This document shows, piece after piece, positions 1-6,621 of a stretch of 25,136 nt of DNA. This stretch comes from a virus. Under the pieces are notes generated by a model. The model had not been told where the DNA came from. It saw only the letters and a list, made by a program, of their open reading frames with translations, and searched no databases. The DNA lies in IMG/VR virus record IMGVR_UViG_3300025892_000139, positions 1 through 25,136 of that record. The stretch is one strand, 5' to 3'. How positions within the stretch are numbered: position 1 is the first letter of the stretch; each line of letters begins with the position of its first letter. The translations under genes and the position numbers were made by a program.

Positions 1-610
1 GTTGCTCAAATTCAGATTTATCATAATTCCAATAACCATCAACTTTTCTGATTTTTAGTTTAAAGTTTGCACCTTCCCAAAAATCAAATGGGTTAACAGC
101 CTTTTCATCTTCAAACGCTGGGTTCATCGCTTCTGTAATTTTATCAAAAATCTTTTTACCAAATTTGAATAAAAATACTTTGCCTTCGTTTTCAGGATGT
201 TTTGGGTCTGATACTACTAGAATATTTGAATAGTAAGATAACTTTCTTTTTCTTTTTCTAGCAATTTCTTTATCGGCTTCTATGCCTGTATTCCACAATC
301 TAGTGTTTTCTTCACTAACAGGATCTTTTTTGTTTAAAGTTGTTAATGAGTTTTCAATATACCATTGACCACCTGGTCCTTGAAACGCATGATTCCAGAC
401 TCTTTGCCATGGCATATCTTCACCTTCAATTGCTGGTAAAAATCTTAGCACGGCATAACCATTACCTGATTTATCAAGTTCGGGTTTCCATAACCTATCG
501 TCTTGGTATTTGTTTTTCTTTTCTGGTTGTTCGATTGTGTTTTCTAACTGTTTAGTTAGTGTATCAAAGTTTGACTTTGACTTCTTTAGGGCTTCTAATG
601 CACTTGACAT
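1..610 (-). CDS. 32: Single-stranded DNA-binding protein gp32 (3' end outside window)
   Basis: Translating the minus strand from the ATG at 608-610 gives about 203 residues that run off the left edge. They match T4 gp32 along the core: GNGYAVLRFLPA near residue 50, then WYIEN, GIEADKEIARKRKRKLSYY, ENEGKVF, KFGKKI and a WEGANF block. In T4 this protein coats replication and recombination intermediates and recruits the gp59 loader, whose gene lies 1.3 kb upstream here. A strong Shine-Dalgarno (AAGGAGA) precedes the start. The visible part has no cysteine, so the three Cys ligands of the T4 zinc subdomain are absent: T4 CPVC corresponds to DPVS here. The acidic C-terminal tail is not in the window. 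Confidence 0.96.
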   Translation of the reverse strand, partial: MSSALEALKKSKSNFDTLTKQLENTIEQPEKKNKYQDDRLWKPELDKSGNGYAVLRFLPAIEGEDMPWQRVWNHAFQGPGGQWYIENSLTTLNKKDPVSEENTRLWNTGIEADKEIARKRKRKLSYYSNILVVSDPKHPENEGKVFLFKFGKKIFDKITEAMNPAFEDEKAVNPFDFWEGANFKLKIRKVDGYWNYDKSEFEQ

Positions 611-668
611 TGTATGTATCTCCTTGTATATATTGTTGTACGTATTTGTATTAATGTAAGTATAGTAT

Positions 669-676
669 TATTTATA
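669..676 (-). promoter_or_regulatory. T4-type late promoter box before gp32
   Basis: The minus strand reads TATAAATA, the exact T4 late -10 element. It lies in the only non-coding gap before gp32, about 58 bases upstream of its ATG. There is no -35 box nearby, as expected for late promoters read by the gp55/gp33/gp45-modified polymerase. A late transcript starting here would lack the hairpin at 701-731. Confidence 0.7.
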
Positions 677-700
677 TCTCTTTTTCTTATCATTAATAAC

Positions 701-731
701 TTTTTTTACCTTTTCCATAAAGGTAGAAAAA
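701..731 (-). repeat. 13-bp inverted repeat in the gp32 leader
   Basis: Arms 701-713 and 719-731 are complementary except for one T/G pair (706/726) around a 5-base loop. The core is TACCTTT/AAAGGTA. It lies inside the predicted leader of the early gp32 transcript. The A-rich run after the stem in the direction of transcription argues against an intrinsic terminator. T4 gp32 represses its own translation by binding a structured leader, so a similar role is possible but inferred. Confidence 0.5.
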
Positions 732-772
732 CTGTTTAAAATTTTATATAATATTTCATCAAACATAATCTT

Positions 773-801
773 ATTATAACAGATTTAACTCAATCTGTCA
801 A
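773..801 (-). promoter_or_regulatory. Sigma70-type promoter for gp32
   Basis: On the minus strand: TTGACA (796-801), 17-base spacer, TATAAT (773-778), with a TG one base before the -10. Both hexamers are perfect consensus. The -35 lies inside the 3' end of the 785-1645 gene. The predicted start near 766 gives gp32 a leader of about 155 bases that contains the 701-731 hairpin. Confidence 0.8.
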
Positions 802-1645
802 GCAGCTGTGCCTGACTAATATATTCTAAATTGATGTCCTCTTGTGCTGTAAATACGTCTATTTTACGATTTGTAGGACTATCGTTTAATTCTTTGTTTA
901 CTTTGTAAAACTTAATTTTAGGGTTTAACTCCATTAGTCTTTTCCATTGTAACTCCCAATTACCTGATGGAGTTGGTTCAAATTCTGAAGCAACATAGTT
1001 GTCTGTGCTTTTGTACACATTGTTAACTGTATTTGTATCAGATACTAGATCATGGCCTATCATATAAATCTCATCTGGTTTTTCTAATTTAGAAGCAATG
1101 TAACCTGTTGTAGGTCCACATGCCCAACCATCATCAACACCATCTGGTTCACATTCTCTTATGTCATAAGATTTGTCAGGTTGTTTTATCCATGAAACAT
1201 AAACATGAGCATTATGTACTTTCTTTTTTATACGTTCTCTATCACCACCTTGTTCTTTGGCCTTTTTAAGAATTGTAACAATACCGTCTATTGTAGAACC
1301 ATGTGTAACAAATTCTTGTGACTCACCTTGTTCATTTGATTTAATTAAATCAAAATCTTTTATATCTTCAAGGTCTTGTATTGACGCCATACCTTCTACA
1401 ATACTTTGATATAACATTGTAGGTACTTTTGTCCATGCTCTAAAATAACATGGTATCTTTTGTGCAACACCTGAATGATATACTTCATGTATCATACCAC
1501 CATCAACTGCTGTTAGTACATCTATTAAGTCAGCATGATCTCTATATATGGCATTACAACCATATAATTTACCATGTGACTTTAAGAGATTTAAATCTAA
1601 ATCTTTTCTACTTTCACCATTACCTATTAAAAATACACGTTTCAT
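785..1645 (-). CDS. Uncharacterised protein with Rossmann-like GNGES motif
   Basis: This 286-residue protein begins with a hydrophobic strand running into GNGES (residues 8-12), then YGCNAIYRD and a TAVDGG segment. A later strand reads IYMIGHDL and is followed by NNVYK. A G-N-G-x-S loop plus an early conserved Asp recalls the nucleotide-binding start of DUF115/MptE-like and bacterial sialyltransferase-like folds; I recognise the pattern, not a proven family. It starts in an ATGA overlap with the upstream 77-residue gene and lies between gp59 and gp32, so it is co-transcribed with replication genes. The promoter for gp32 is embedded in its last codons. A glycosyl- or nucleotide-transfer role on phage or host surface sugars is speculation. 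Confidence 0.85.
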   Translation of the reverse strand: MKRVFLIGNGESRKDLDLNLLKSHGKLYGCNAIYRDHADLIDVLTAVDGGMIHEVYHSGVAQKIPCYFRAWTKVPTMLYQSIVEGMASIQDLEDIKDFDLIKSNEQGESQEFVTHGSTIDGIVTILKKAKEQGGDRERIKKKVHNAHVYVSWIKQPDKSYDIRECEPDGVDDGWACGPTTGYIASKLEKPDEIYMIGHDLVSDTNTVNNVYKSTDNYVASEFEPTPSGNWELQWKRLMELNPKIKFYKVNKELNDSPTNRKIDVFTAQEDINLEYISQAQLLDRLS

Positions 1646-1875
1646 CTTGTTATTAAATTATCAGGTTTATCTATAGGCATACCAGTTCTATCAAACCATT
1701 TGTTTTTTACATTGTAAACATAGCCCAAAGAACCGTCTGATAGTTTGATTGATTTCTTATCAATCTTACCATCGTAGGTAGAACCATCTTTTAAAACTAA
1801 TTCTAATGTGCCGTGTAGGTTTTGATAGATTCTATCAATTGTTTTATCACCATATTTGTTTGACTCTGGTATCAT
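1642..1875 (-). CDS. Hypothetical protein, 77 aa
   Basis: A small protein of mixed charge with the pattern LELVLKDGSTYDGKI, which suggests a short beta-sheet fold. No cysteines, signal peptide or membrane segment are present. The ATG overlaps the gp59 stop (ATGA) and has a strong GGAGG site inside the gp59 coding end. Its own stop overlaps the next start in the same way, so it is translationally coupled on both sides. I do not recognise the family. Confidence 0.8.
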   Translation of the reverse strand: MIPESNKYGDKTIDRIYQNLHGTLELVLKDGSTYDGKIDKKSIKLSDGSLGYVYNVKNKWFDRTGMPIDKPDNLITR

Positions 1876-2474
1876 ACAAACACCTCCTTCATAATAAATT
1901 TACATTTTGTTATATTGAAATTAACAAATGGTTTTAACTTGGTAATCTTAAATGACTTTTCAGGCCAGATAATAGTTTCAGCAATTTCTTTATCCCAATT
2001 TTTACAAAACGATAAAATTTTATCCAGTATGATGAATGTTTGTACTCCGATTTGTTCAGAAAGAAGTAACCGTAGCAATCTTGGATGTTGGCCATTAGAT
2101 ACACGAAACACATCATCAAAAGAAATCCTATCACCATCAATGATATTACGGACCAATAAGCAATCATTTCTAAAATTATACGTAAATGCTTGATTAAACT
2201 TCTTCCACTTTGTATAATTTGTTTCTCCATCTGCTCTAACTAAATTCCCTATCCAAGTTTTTGAATTGTGAAAGAAATTACATACAAAATAATCTAACAT
2301 TTCTTCCTTACTATATTTAGTTGTGAGTTTATGAAAAAAAAATCTATCATTACGTTTTAAAAATGTATTAAATGTTGAGTTAACTTTAGCATTGTGTTTA
2401 TAAAAATCATAACTATCGGAAGTAAAGTGTAGTTTAATTGCCAAGTATAATGTATAAGCTTCATAACTGTTCAT
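1872..2474 (-). CDS. 59: Helicase loader gp59
   Basis: The 200 residues align by eye with T4 gp59: an N-terminal YTLYLAIKLHF helix (T4 has YKLYLMIKQH), then FLKRNDRFFFHKL, KTWIGNL near residue 75, and a C-terminal half with FRVSNGQHPRLLRLL and TFIILDKIL. gp59 loads the gp41 helicase onto gp32-coated forks and D-loops. The length is close to T4's 217. As in T4 it is close to genes 33 and 32, although here an SGNH-type gene sits between 33 and 59 and two other genes separate 59 from 32. Its start overlaps the SGNH stop by 14 bases. Confidence 0.88.
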   Translation of the reverse strand: MNSYEAYTLYLAIKLHFTSDSYDFYKHNAKVNSTFNTFLKRNDRFFFHKLTTKYSKEEMLDYFVCNFFHNSKTWIGNLVRADGETNYTKWKKFNQAFTYNFRNDCLLVRNIIDGDRISFDDVFRVSNGQHPRLLRLLLSEQIGVQTFIILDKILSFCKNWDKEIAETIIWPEKSFKITKLKPFVNFNITKCKFIMKEVFV

Positions 2475-3246
2475 ATATAAATTTTGCTAATGCTTCTTGT
2501 CCTTTTGCGTTAGGGTGTGTATCTAATTCTGATATTCTATGTTCGTCAAATAACACTTTGTTTGACATATTATAGCCATTCAATCGTTGAGCTGTGGGCC
2601 AACCTATAAAGTTATGATTTATCATATTGTAGTATGGACTTTTCATTATATGATTGGTACATTTTATTTCACGTTCACTTAACCATGTTTTTTCATCATT
2701 TGTTAAATGTTGTCTTTTATTCATTATAGGTATTTGTTTATCAGGATCATCAGGATAGTCCTCTATTCTTCTCCTCATAAGTTCTTGCCAATAATAAGCA
2801 TGAAATAAAGGTAACATACTAAATTGTTTATAAGGTATTTTTAAATATTCACATATATTTTGAAAAGTATAAAAATATCTTATCGATCTATCAATTAAAT
2901 CTGTTATATATTCTTTAAAAAATAAAGCTGGTCTTTCATTTTCACCATATATATGAGTTCTCCATATTCTATTACTTACATAATCACGTCTGTTAGCAGT
3001 TGACCAAGCTGCTATACATAATCCTATATCTGAAGATTCAATTGTCTGAAGTTTATCAATTATTGTACTATAAATGTATTCTTGTCCTGCACCGCTCATA
3101 GCTAAATTGACACAATCCATATCTAATTTTTTAGCAAGTATTTCAGGCCACTTGGGCCAATCGCAATCTAATTTAGGATTTTGTAAAGATATATAGTCTT
3201 TTTCTGTATAACTATCGCCACTAACTAATAATATCTTTTTCTTCAT
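2461..3246 (-). CDS. SGNH/GDSL-type hydrolase-like protein
   Basis: A 261-residue protein with the family's two landmarks. GDS is at residues 10-12 (nucleophile Ser12) after a hydrophobic strand, and the C-terminal D-x-H pair is Asp242/His244 in a DTHPNAKGQ block. Between them SGAGQ and AWSTANR sit roughly where the oxyanion Gly and Asn blocks fall. There is no signal peptide, so the enzyme is probably cytoplasmic. Family members are esterases, acetyl-hydrolases or sugar O-acetyl-modifying enzymes; the substrate cannot be read here. It is joined to gp33 by an ATGA overlap and splits the usual 33-59 neighbourhood, so it may be an acquired gene. Confidence 0.78.
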   Translation of the reverse strand: MKKKILLVSGDSYTEKDYISLQNPKLDCDWPKWPEILAKKLDMDCVNLAMSGAGQEYIYSTIIDKLQTIESSDIGLCIAAWSTANRRDYVSNRIWRTHIYGENERPALFFKEYITDLIDRSIRYFYTFQNICEYLKIPYKQFSMLPLFHAYYWQELMRRRIEDYPDDPDKQIPIMNKRQHLTNDEKTWLSEREIKCTNHIMKSPYYNMINHNFIGWPTAQRLNGYNMSNKVLFDEHRISELDTHPNAKGQEALAKFIYEQL

Positions 3247-3467
3247 ATAGGTAAAACTGCGGTACTTGATTTTTCAACCATGTTCAGTTTTTGTGCCTCT
3301 TCTTTTATTTTTTCTTTAAGTGATTTGTTTATAAGTGGACCTACAGATGATAAGTCAATATCATTATCTTCACAGTATTTGATAACTGCATCCATATAAG
3401 GTATTCTTTGTTTCTTAACCATATCTTCTATGATTAAACCAAACTTTTTACTATTCATTAAATTCAT
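3243..3467 (-). CDS. 33: Late transcription coactivator gp33-like
   Basis: This 74-residue protein has the pattern seen in the marine T4-like proteins annotated as gp33 or late promoter accessory protein: an N-terminal KKFGLIIEDMVKK, then YMDAVIKYCE and GPLINKSLKEKIKEEA. In T4, gp33 bridges RNA polymerase and the gp45 clamp to activate late promoters, which fits the TATAAATA boxes in this window. Position next to gp59 and gp32 supports the call. M1 is used, but M4 (3458) is also possible. Neither has a Shine-Dalgarno, and the -10 box of a consensus promoter ends 6 bases upstream, so the mRNA may be leaderless. Confidence 0.78.
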   Translation of the reverse strand: MNLMNSKKFGLIIEDMVKKQRIPYMDAVIKYCEDNDIDLSSVGPLINKSLKEKIKEEAQKLNMVEKSSTAVLPI

Positions 3468-3473
3468 ACATTT

Positions 3474-3502
3474 ATTATATCATTTGTGAATGATTTTGTC
3501 AA
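3474..3502 (-). promoter_or_regulatory. Perfect consensus sigma70 promoter for gp33
   Basis: Minus strand: TTGACA (3497-3502), 17 bases, TATAAT (3474-3479), with an extended -10 TGA. It begins immediately after the last base of the tmRNA pseudoknot. The -10 ends 6 bases before the gp33 ATG, so initiation is expected at or within a base or two of the start codon. Confidence 0.85.
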
Positions 3503-3726
3503 GCCTGTTTCTGTTACTCGGTACAGGCAAACCGTTTAGCAGTATTAAGCTGCCATCGCTAAATTGTTAGCATTTATAAGATGACTTTACGTTGTCAACG
3601 ATTAAACTCCAGTAAGTTTTAACTGTGAATCGATCCTAGTTCCACCCCTTAAATTTCATTGTTTAAATGGTGGAGTGGGTGGCATTGCAGCCACGTCTTC
3701 TCCAGGCATTCTCTTACCTTCAACGT
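3503..3726 (-). ncRNA. ssrA: Permuted two-piece tmRNA (alphaproteobacterial type)
   Basis: The natural 3' end comes first. A T-arm-like hairpin (3679-3694, stem GTGGC/GCCAC) leads to the acceptor strand CCACTCC (3672-3678), then A and CCA (3668-3670). After a 19-base AT spacer comes the coding-piece 5' end GGGGTGG (3642-3648), which pairs with CCACTCC over 7 bp (one G-U), followed by the tmRNA-like GGATCGATTC (3627-3636). The tag frame (3545-3571) reads ANNLAMAA-stop, and the stop lies in the loop of a GCAG/CTGC hairpin, as in E. coli tmRNA. It ends in an H-type pseudoknot: CGGU/ACCG (3531-3534 with 3519-3522) and GCCUGU/ACAGGC (3523-3528 with 3503-3508). tmRNA rescues stalled ribosomes with SmpB. 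The exact resume codon and the outer boundaries are uncertain. The T-loop is 6 bases, one short. Confidence 0.87.
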
Positions 3727-4062
3727 TTAATTCATTTGTGGCACTACTAAATCAAATGTATGAAATAAAATACATCTTTCAAGTCCACTTGGTATATCTA
3801 ATACAGCAATTGATTGTGTATTATCTTCATTTACCATATAAGTTATCATATAAACTGGTTCACCATCTTCTACCATACCTGTTCTACCTAGTGTTAAGTG
3901 ATATGGTTTAAATTTATAGTGATCGACATAAGTTTGTATAGCATTTACTGTACCACATAAAGCAGGTACCTGTTGCATATAAACTTCATTACTAAATTCT
4001 TCATGCTCGGCATAAACTACAGTTGCAAATAATATACTTAAAACTATTAAAATCTTTTTCAT
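3727..4062 (-). CDS. Exported hypothetical protein, 111 aa
   Basis: The N-terminus is a textbook Sec signal: MKK, a hydrophobic core, then VVYA before EHEEF, with cleavage expected near residue 18. The mature part has two cysteines (in PALCGTV and ERCILF) that could form a periplasmic disulfide. It starts behind AAAGGG and follows a late promoter box at 4145-4152. Its TAA lies directly against the tmRNA, so the two may share a transcript. I recognise no family. An envelope role late in infection is an inference from the signal peptide and promoter. Confidence 0.82.
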   Translation of the reverse strand: MKKILIVLSILFATVVYAEHEEFSNEVYMQQVPALCGTVNAIQTYVDHYKFKPYHLTLGRTGMVEDGEPVYMITYMVNEDNTQSIAVLDIPSGLERCILFHTFDLVVPQMN

Positions 4063-4139
4063 ATTTCCCTTTAGCTGTTATGGTCGCAAGTAGGATATAC
4101 TAAATCACCTTTTTAATTAATTCGACTATTGACTCTTTA

Positions 4140-4844
4140 TTAACTATTTATATTATTTCTGTCAAAAAAGTCTTTAGTGTGTTTATAAAATAACTCTTGG
4201 TGTTGTTTTATCTTGTCTTCACCGTGTATCCATTCTTGTACAAAACCATCTTCACATGCAGCTAAAATTACTGTTTGTTCTATTTTTTTGTCAGGATAAA
4301 TTTCTTCAAACATTTTTGCATATGCTGAACATTGTAAAAAATTAGCATAATTATAATCTTCGTCACGTCTTTTTGTTGAGGTTTTAAAATCAACTACAGA
4401 TAGTTTACCTTTATATTCAGCAATACAATCAACTTGACCTGCAACACTTATCTCTTTTGAATACAAATATTCTTCTATACAATGTATGTTATCGAGCCTA
4501 GCAAGATAAGGTTTCATAATTCTAAACAAACCTAAAGGTGTAACAGCAGTTATACCTGCCGACTTGTCATCTTCATTTTTTAAATGATTTTCTATTAATG
4601 TATGGGTTGCTTTACCTCTATTGATAGCAGATGTAGAAATATAGTTAGCCATTTTTTCACCAACTGCATTTCTCCATGCCTGTATACCTACTTGTTTTTC
4701 AGGTATCTGTCCTAGTATTGAGGTAACGGAAGGCATATTAACGCCATCAATAGTATAATATCTTATACCATCTTGGCTCTTGCCTTTCACACCTAAACTT
4801 CTAGGTAGTTTTTCTTCATTCAGTTTTACATAATTAAACGCCAT
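4140..4844 (-). CDS. PD-(D/E)XK superfamily exonuclease, RecB/Cas4-like
   Basis: A 234-residue protein with the ordered core of this nuclease superfamily: RGKATH (residues 77-82), then GQVDCI with the metal-binding Asp, VVDFKTS giving the D-x-K, and LQCSAYAKM matching the Q-x-x-x-Y motif of RecB/Cas4-type enzymes. Such enzymes resect or degrade DNA ends. In T4-like marine phages they are usually assigned to recombination or host DNA turnover. It has its own sigma70 promoter and a good AGGAAGG site. A late promoter box for the next gene overlaps its last codons. Confidence 0.85.
   Translation of the reverse strand: MAFNYVKLNEEKLPRSLGVKGKSQDGIRYYTIDGVNMPSVTSILGQIPEKQVGIQAWRNAVGEKMANYISTSAINRGKATHTLIENHLKNEDDKSAGITAVTPLGLFRIMKPYLARLDNIHCIEEYLYSKEISVAGQVDCIAEYKGKLSVVDFKTSTKRRDEDYNYANFLQCSAYAKMFEEIYPDKKIEQTVILAACEDGFVQEWIHGEDKIKQHQELFYKHTKDFFDRNNINS
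4145..4152 (-). promoter_or_regulatory. T4-type late promoter box before exported gene and tmRNA
   Basis: Exact TATAAATA on the minus strand, in the last codons of the nuclease gene and 82 bases upstream of the exported-protein ATG. No convincing -35 element is nearby. It would place the exported protein, and by read-through the tmRNA, under late control. Confidence 0.6.
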
Positions 4845-4878
4845 AATATACCTTCCTATTACTTAATATTATATACTC

Positions 4879-4906
4879 ATTATATCACAATTTACAAGAT
4901 TGTCAA
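4879..4906 (-). promoter_or_regulatory. Sigma70-type promoter for the PD-(D/E)XK gene
   Basis: Minus strand: TTGACA (4901-4906), 16 bases, TATAAT (4879-4884), with an extended TGA before the -10. The predicted start near 4872 leaves a leader of about 28 bases carrying AGGAAGG. The -35 follows the stop of the preceding gene by one base. Confidence 0.8.
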
Positions 4907-4907
4907 G

Positions 4908-5531
4908 CTACAATGCTGTTATTTTAGTGTCGGTCCAAGGTAATTTTCTACCTAGTTCATCAAAAGTTGAGGTGAGTGATAAATTTTTAATTATTGTATT
5001 TCTCATTTCAGAATTTTTTATAGTTTGAAATATTATACTAAGTCCTGCCTTTTGTTTATCTAGCCAAGTAAGACCATATGATGAAAAATCACAACACAAT
5101 GGTAAATATATTGATGTATCATAACCTCTTAAAGCCCAATGAAAGGCTCCTACGTTTTTATTATCAAATACACATCCTGATGTTTCTGTTCCACCAACTA
5201 TGATATTTGTTATATGAGGTGCTATTTCAAATGTAGTATATTTTTTGATTATTTTACAAAATTCATCAATTGTTATATTATCATAAGCGTCGTTGGTTTC
5301 AATTGTAATATCGAATGATTGCCATTTTTCTAGCCTAGAAAACTCAATCATTGACATCAATTGTTTATCTTCTAGTTTTGTACCGAAATAAACAATTATA
5401 CACTTTTCTCTATCAATGTTTCTTCTATTTAAAATGTCCAATAAAGCAATATATCTGCTGTTCATATAATTTTGATCTTGCAAACCAGGTTGGCCTTGAA
5501 AGTCAATCATTAATAATAAAGTATTTCTCAC
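4908..5531 (-). CDS. Isochorismatase-like cysteine hydrolase
   Basis: The 207 residues follow the isochorismatase-fold plan: an early strand ending in Asp10 (LLLMIDFQ), a long middle, and the signature loop GGTETSGCVF with the nucleophile Cys120, followed by an alpha/beta unit ending LPLCCDF. Members hydrolyse nicotinamide, isochorismate, N-carbamoyl compounds or similar amides; the substrate cannot be read here. The catalytic Lys expected between Asp and Cys is not obvious, so activity is uncertain. The start is GTG with AAAAGGTA upstream. The GTG shares its first G with a TAG that ends an open stretch in frame with the M15 gene. An ATG at codon 8 is a weaker alternative. Confidence 0.62.
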   Translation of the reverse strand: MRNTLLLMIDFQGQPGLQDQNYMNSRYIALLDILNRRNIDREKCIIVYFGTKLEDKQLMSMIEFSRLEKWQSFDITIETNDAYDNITIDEFCKIIKKYTTFEIAPHITNIIVGGTETSGCVFDNKNVGAFHWALRGYDTSIYLPLCCDFSSYGLTWLDKQKAGLSIIFQTIKNSEMRNTIIKNLSLTSTFDELGRKLPWTDTKITAL

Positions 5532-5608
5532 TATATACCTTTTTGCATATACAAGTCAATAATCTTGTTTTGCTCTATTTTTTTGTCATTATTAAGACGT
5601 TCAAACGC

Positions 5609-6079
5609 TCAGCTGGGATCGTACGGTTCATATACCGTCTTACCATCATCATTTCTATACGCTCTTAATACTTGTTTTCTGTTGTCTTCAGCATTCTTAT
5701 ACGAACAATGAATCCAACCACTATTAGGTTCCTCTGGATTATGAAACTCTAATATTAGCTGATCAAAATCTAGGTTATCAATAATATATTTTGCTAGTTC
5801 AGCATTGGCCACACCAAAGATTTCAAAATCAGCGGCTTGGCCTTTTGCGTGCTGTGATTTCGCACTTGAACCTATTTTTAAACATAGTTCAGGACTTCTA
5901 TATCCTGATGATACAGATACTACTTTGCCATAATGGTCCCTTACTTTTTGTAGGACATTATCACATAGTTTTTTTAAATTATCCATATGGTCTTCGCTTG
6001 GATTATTACTAATACCATGTCTATCTGCTGTTTGTGAAGCAGTAAGTTCTTTAAGCGAAAAGTTTTTGCTTAGTTGCAT
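5609..6079 (-). CDS. M15-family zinc peptidase (D-Ala-D-Ala carboxypeptidase-like)
   Basis: A 156-residue single-domain protein. FSLKEL opens it, SSGYRSPE (around Arg61) precedes the zinc motif SQHAKGQAADFEI with His77 and Asp84, and WIHCSY supplies His124. These are the ligands of the peptidase M15A/VanY-like fold that cuts peptidoglycan cross-link peptides. There is no signal peptide, so it may act with a holin or from the virion. Its start lies inside the preceding small gene (29-base overlap). After its TGA the same frame stays open for 25 codons, to the start of the next gene. Confidence 0.9.
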   Translation of the reverse strand: MQLSKNFSLKELTASQTADRHGISNNPSEDHMDNLKKLCDNVLQKVRDHYGKVVSVSSGYRSPELCLKIGSSAKSQHAKGQAADFEIFGVANAELAKYIIDNLDFDQLILEFHNPEEPNSGWIHCSYKNAEDNRKQVLRAYRNDDGKTVYEPYDPS

Positions 6080-6224
6080 TTAGTTTTTCCTTTGCTTTTA
6101 GTTTAACTTTTTTAAGGGTTCTAATTTCGAACCAACTTTGACTTGTTCGGTCGGTTTTTCTTTTTTCTTCAACTTCATTTACTGCTCTTTTTAGTTCTTT
6201 ATGATGAGCCTTAACTTCTAACAT
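6051..6224 (-). CDS. Small YdcH/DUF465-like helical protein, 57 aa
   Basis: ATG at 6222-6224 behind a strong AGGGGG site, stop TAA at 6051-6053. The protein starts MLEVKAHHKELKRAVNEVEE and continues with LKKVKLKAKEKL. This pattern of HH, acidic helix, then LKK-x-KL-x-x-K resembles the short YdcH/DUF465 helical-hairpin proteins. It is very basic at the C-terminus and has no cysteines. It starts 2 bases after the stop of the gene at 6227-6619 and overlaps the M15 start by 29 bases, consistent with coupled translation. Confidence 0.72.
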   Translation of the reverse strand: MLEVKAHHKELKRAVNEVEEKRKTDRTSQSWFEIRTLKKVKLKAKEKLNATKQKLFA

Positions 6225-6226
6225 AT

Positions 6227-6619
6227 TTACCCCCTAGTTAGTTTTAACAATTTGTCCATCTGTGCCTTGATAATTGGTCCTCTATTTGGCCAATGTATAT
6301 AAGGTTCATTGGACTTGGAAAGATTATATAAAAAAGGCAATACAATCTTTTCAATCTCTTTAAATCTTGCTTCTATATCAGCATTCTGTATATCTTTGTT
6401 TACTGTATCCTTTTCAGCAACAATCTGCATAATTTCACTCATAGCAGATTTAATATCAGAAACATCTGATTTAATTTTTGCTAATTCTAAATTTGAATTT
6501 TCTATTACACTTGGATCAATGGCTGGTTGTGTTTCTTCAGCTGGTTTTTGAGATACAGGAGTGAAACCGTAATCAACGTCTGTGTCAAACTCTCTCATAA
6601 AATCTGGTATATCTGCCAT
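6227..6619 (-). CDS. Conserved coiled-coil phage protein with WPNR motif
   Basis: A 130-residue acidic protein. The first 35 residues look disordered (Pro/Glu-rich), residues about 40-95 form a heptad-like helix (LELAKIKSDVSDIKSAM), and the end carries YIHWPNRGPIIKAQMDKLL. A C-terminal YI-x-WPNR followed by a short helix is shared, as I recall, with uncharacterised proteins of marine T4-like phages. No enzyme motif or membrane segment is visible. A structural or scaffold role is possible but not shown. Confidence 0.75.
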   Translation of the reverse strand: MADIPDFMREFDTDVDYGFTPVSQKPAEETQPAIDPSVIENSNLELAKIKSDVSDIKSAMSEIMQIVAEKDTVNKDIQNADIEARFKEIEKIVLPFLYNLSKSNEPYIHWPNRGPIIKAQMDKLLKLTRG

Positions 6620-6621
6620 AG

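Noticed and set aside
701-731. Hairpin before gp32 as an intrinsic terminator
   Set aside because: In the transcribed (minus) direction the stem is followed by A residues, not U residues, and a full gene with promoters lies downstream.
3660-3735. Open frame following the exported gene's stop, ending MPPTPPFKQ, suggesting a frameshifted protein tail
   Set aside because: The stretch coincides exactly with the acceptor piece of the permuted tmRNA (T-arm, acceptor strand, CCA), which explains its conservation-like look better than a frameshift.
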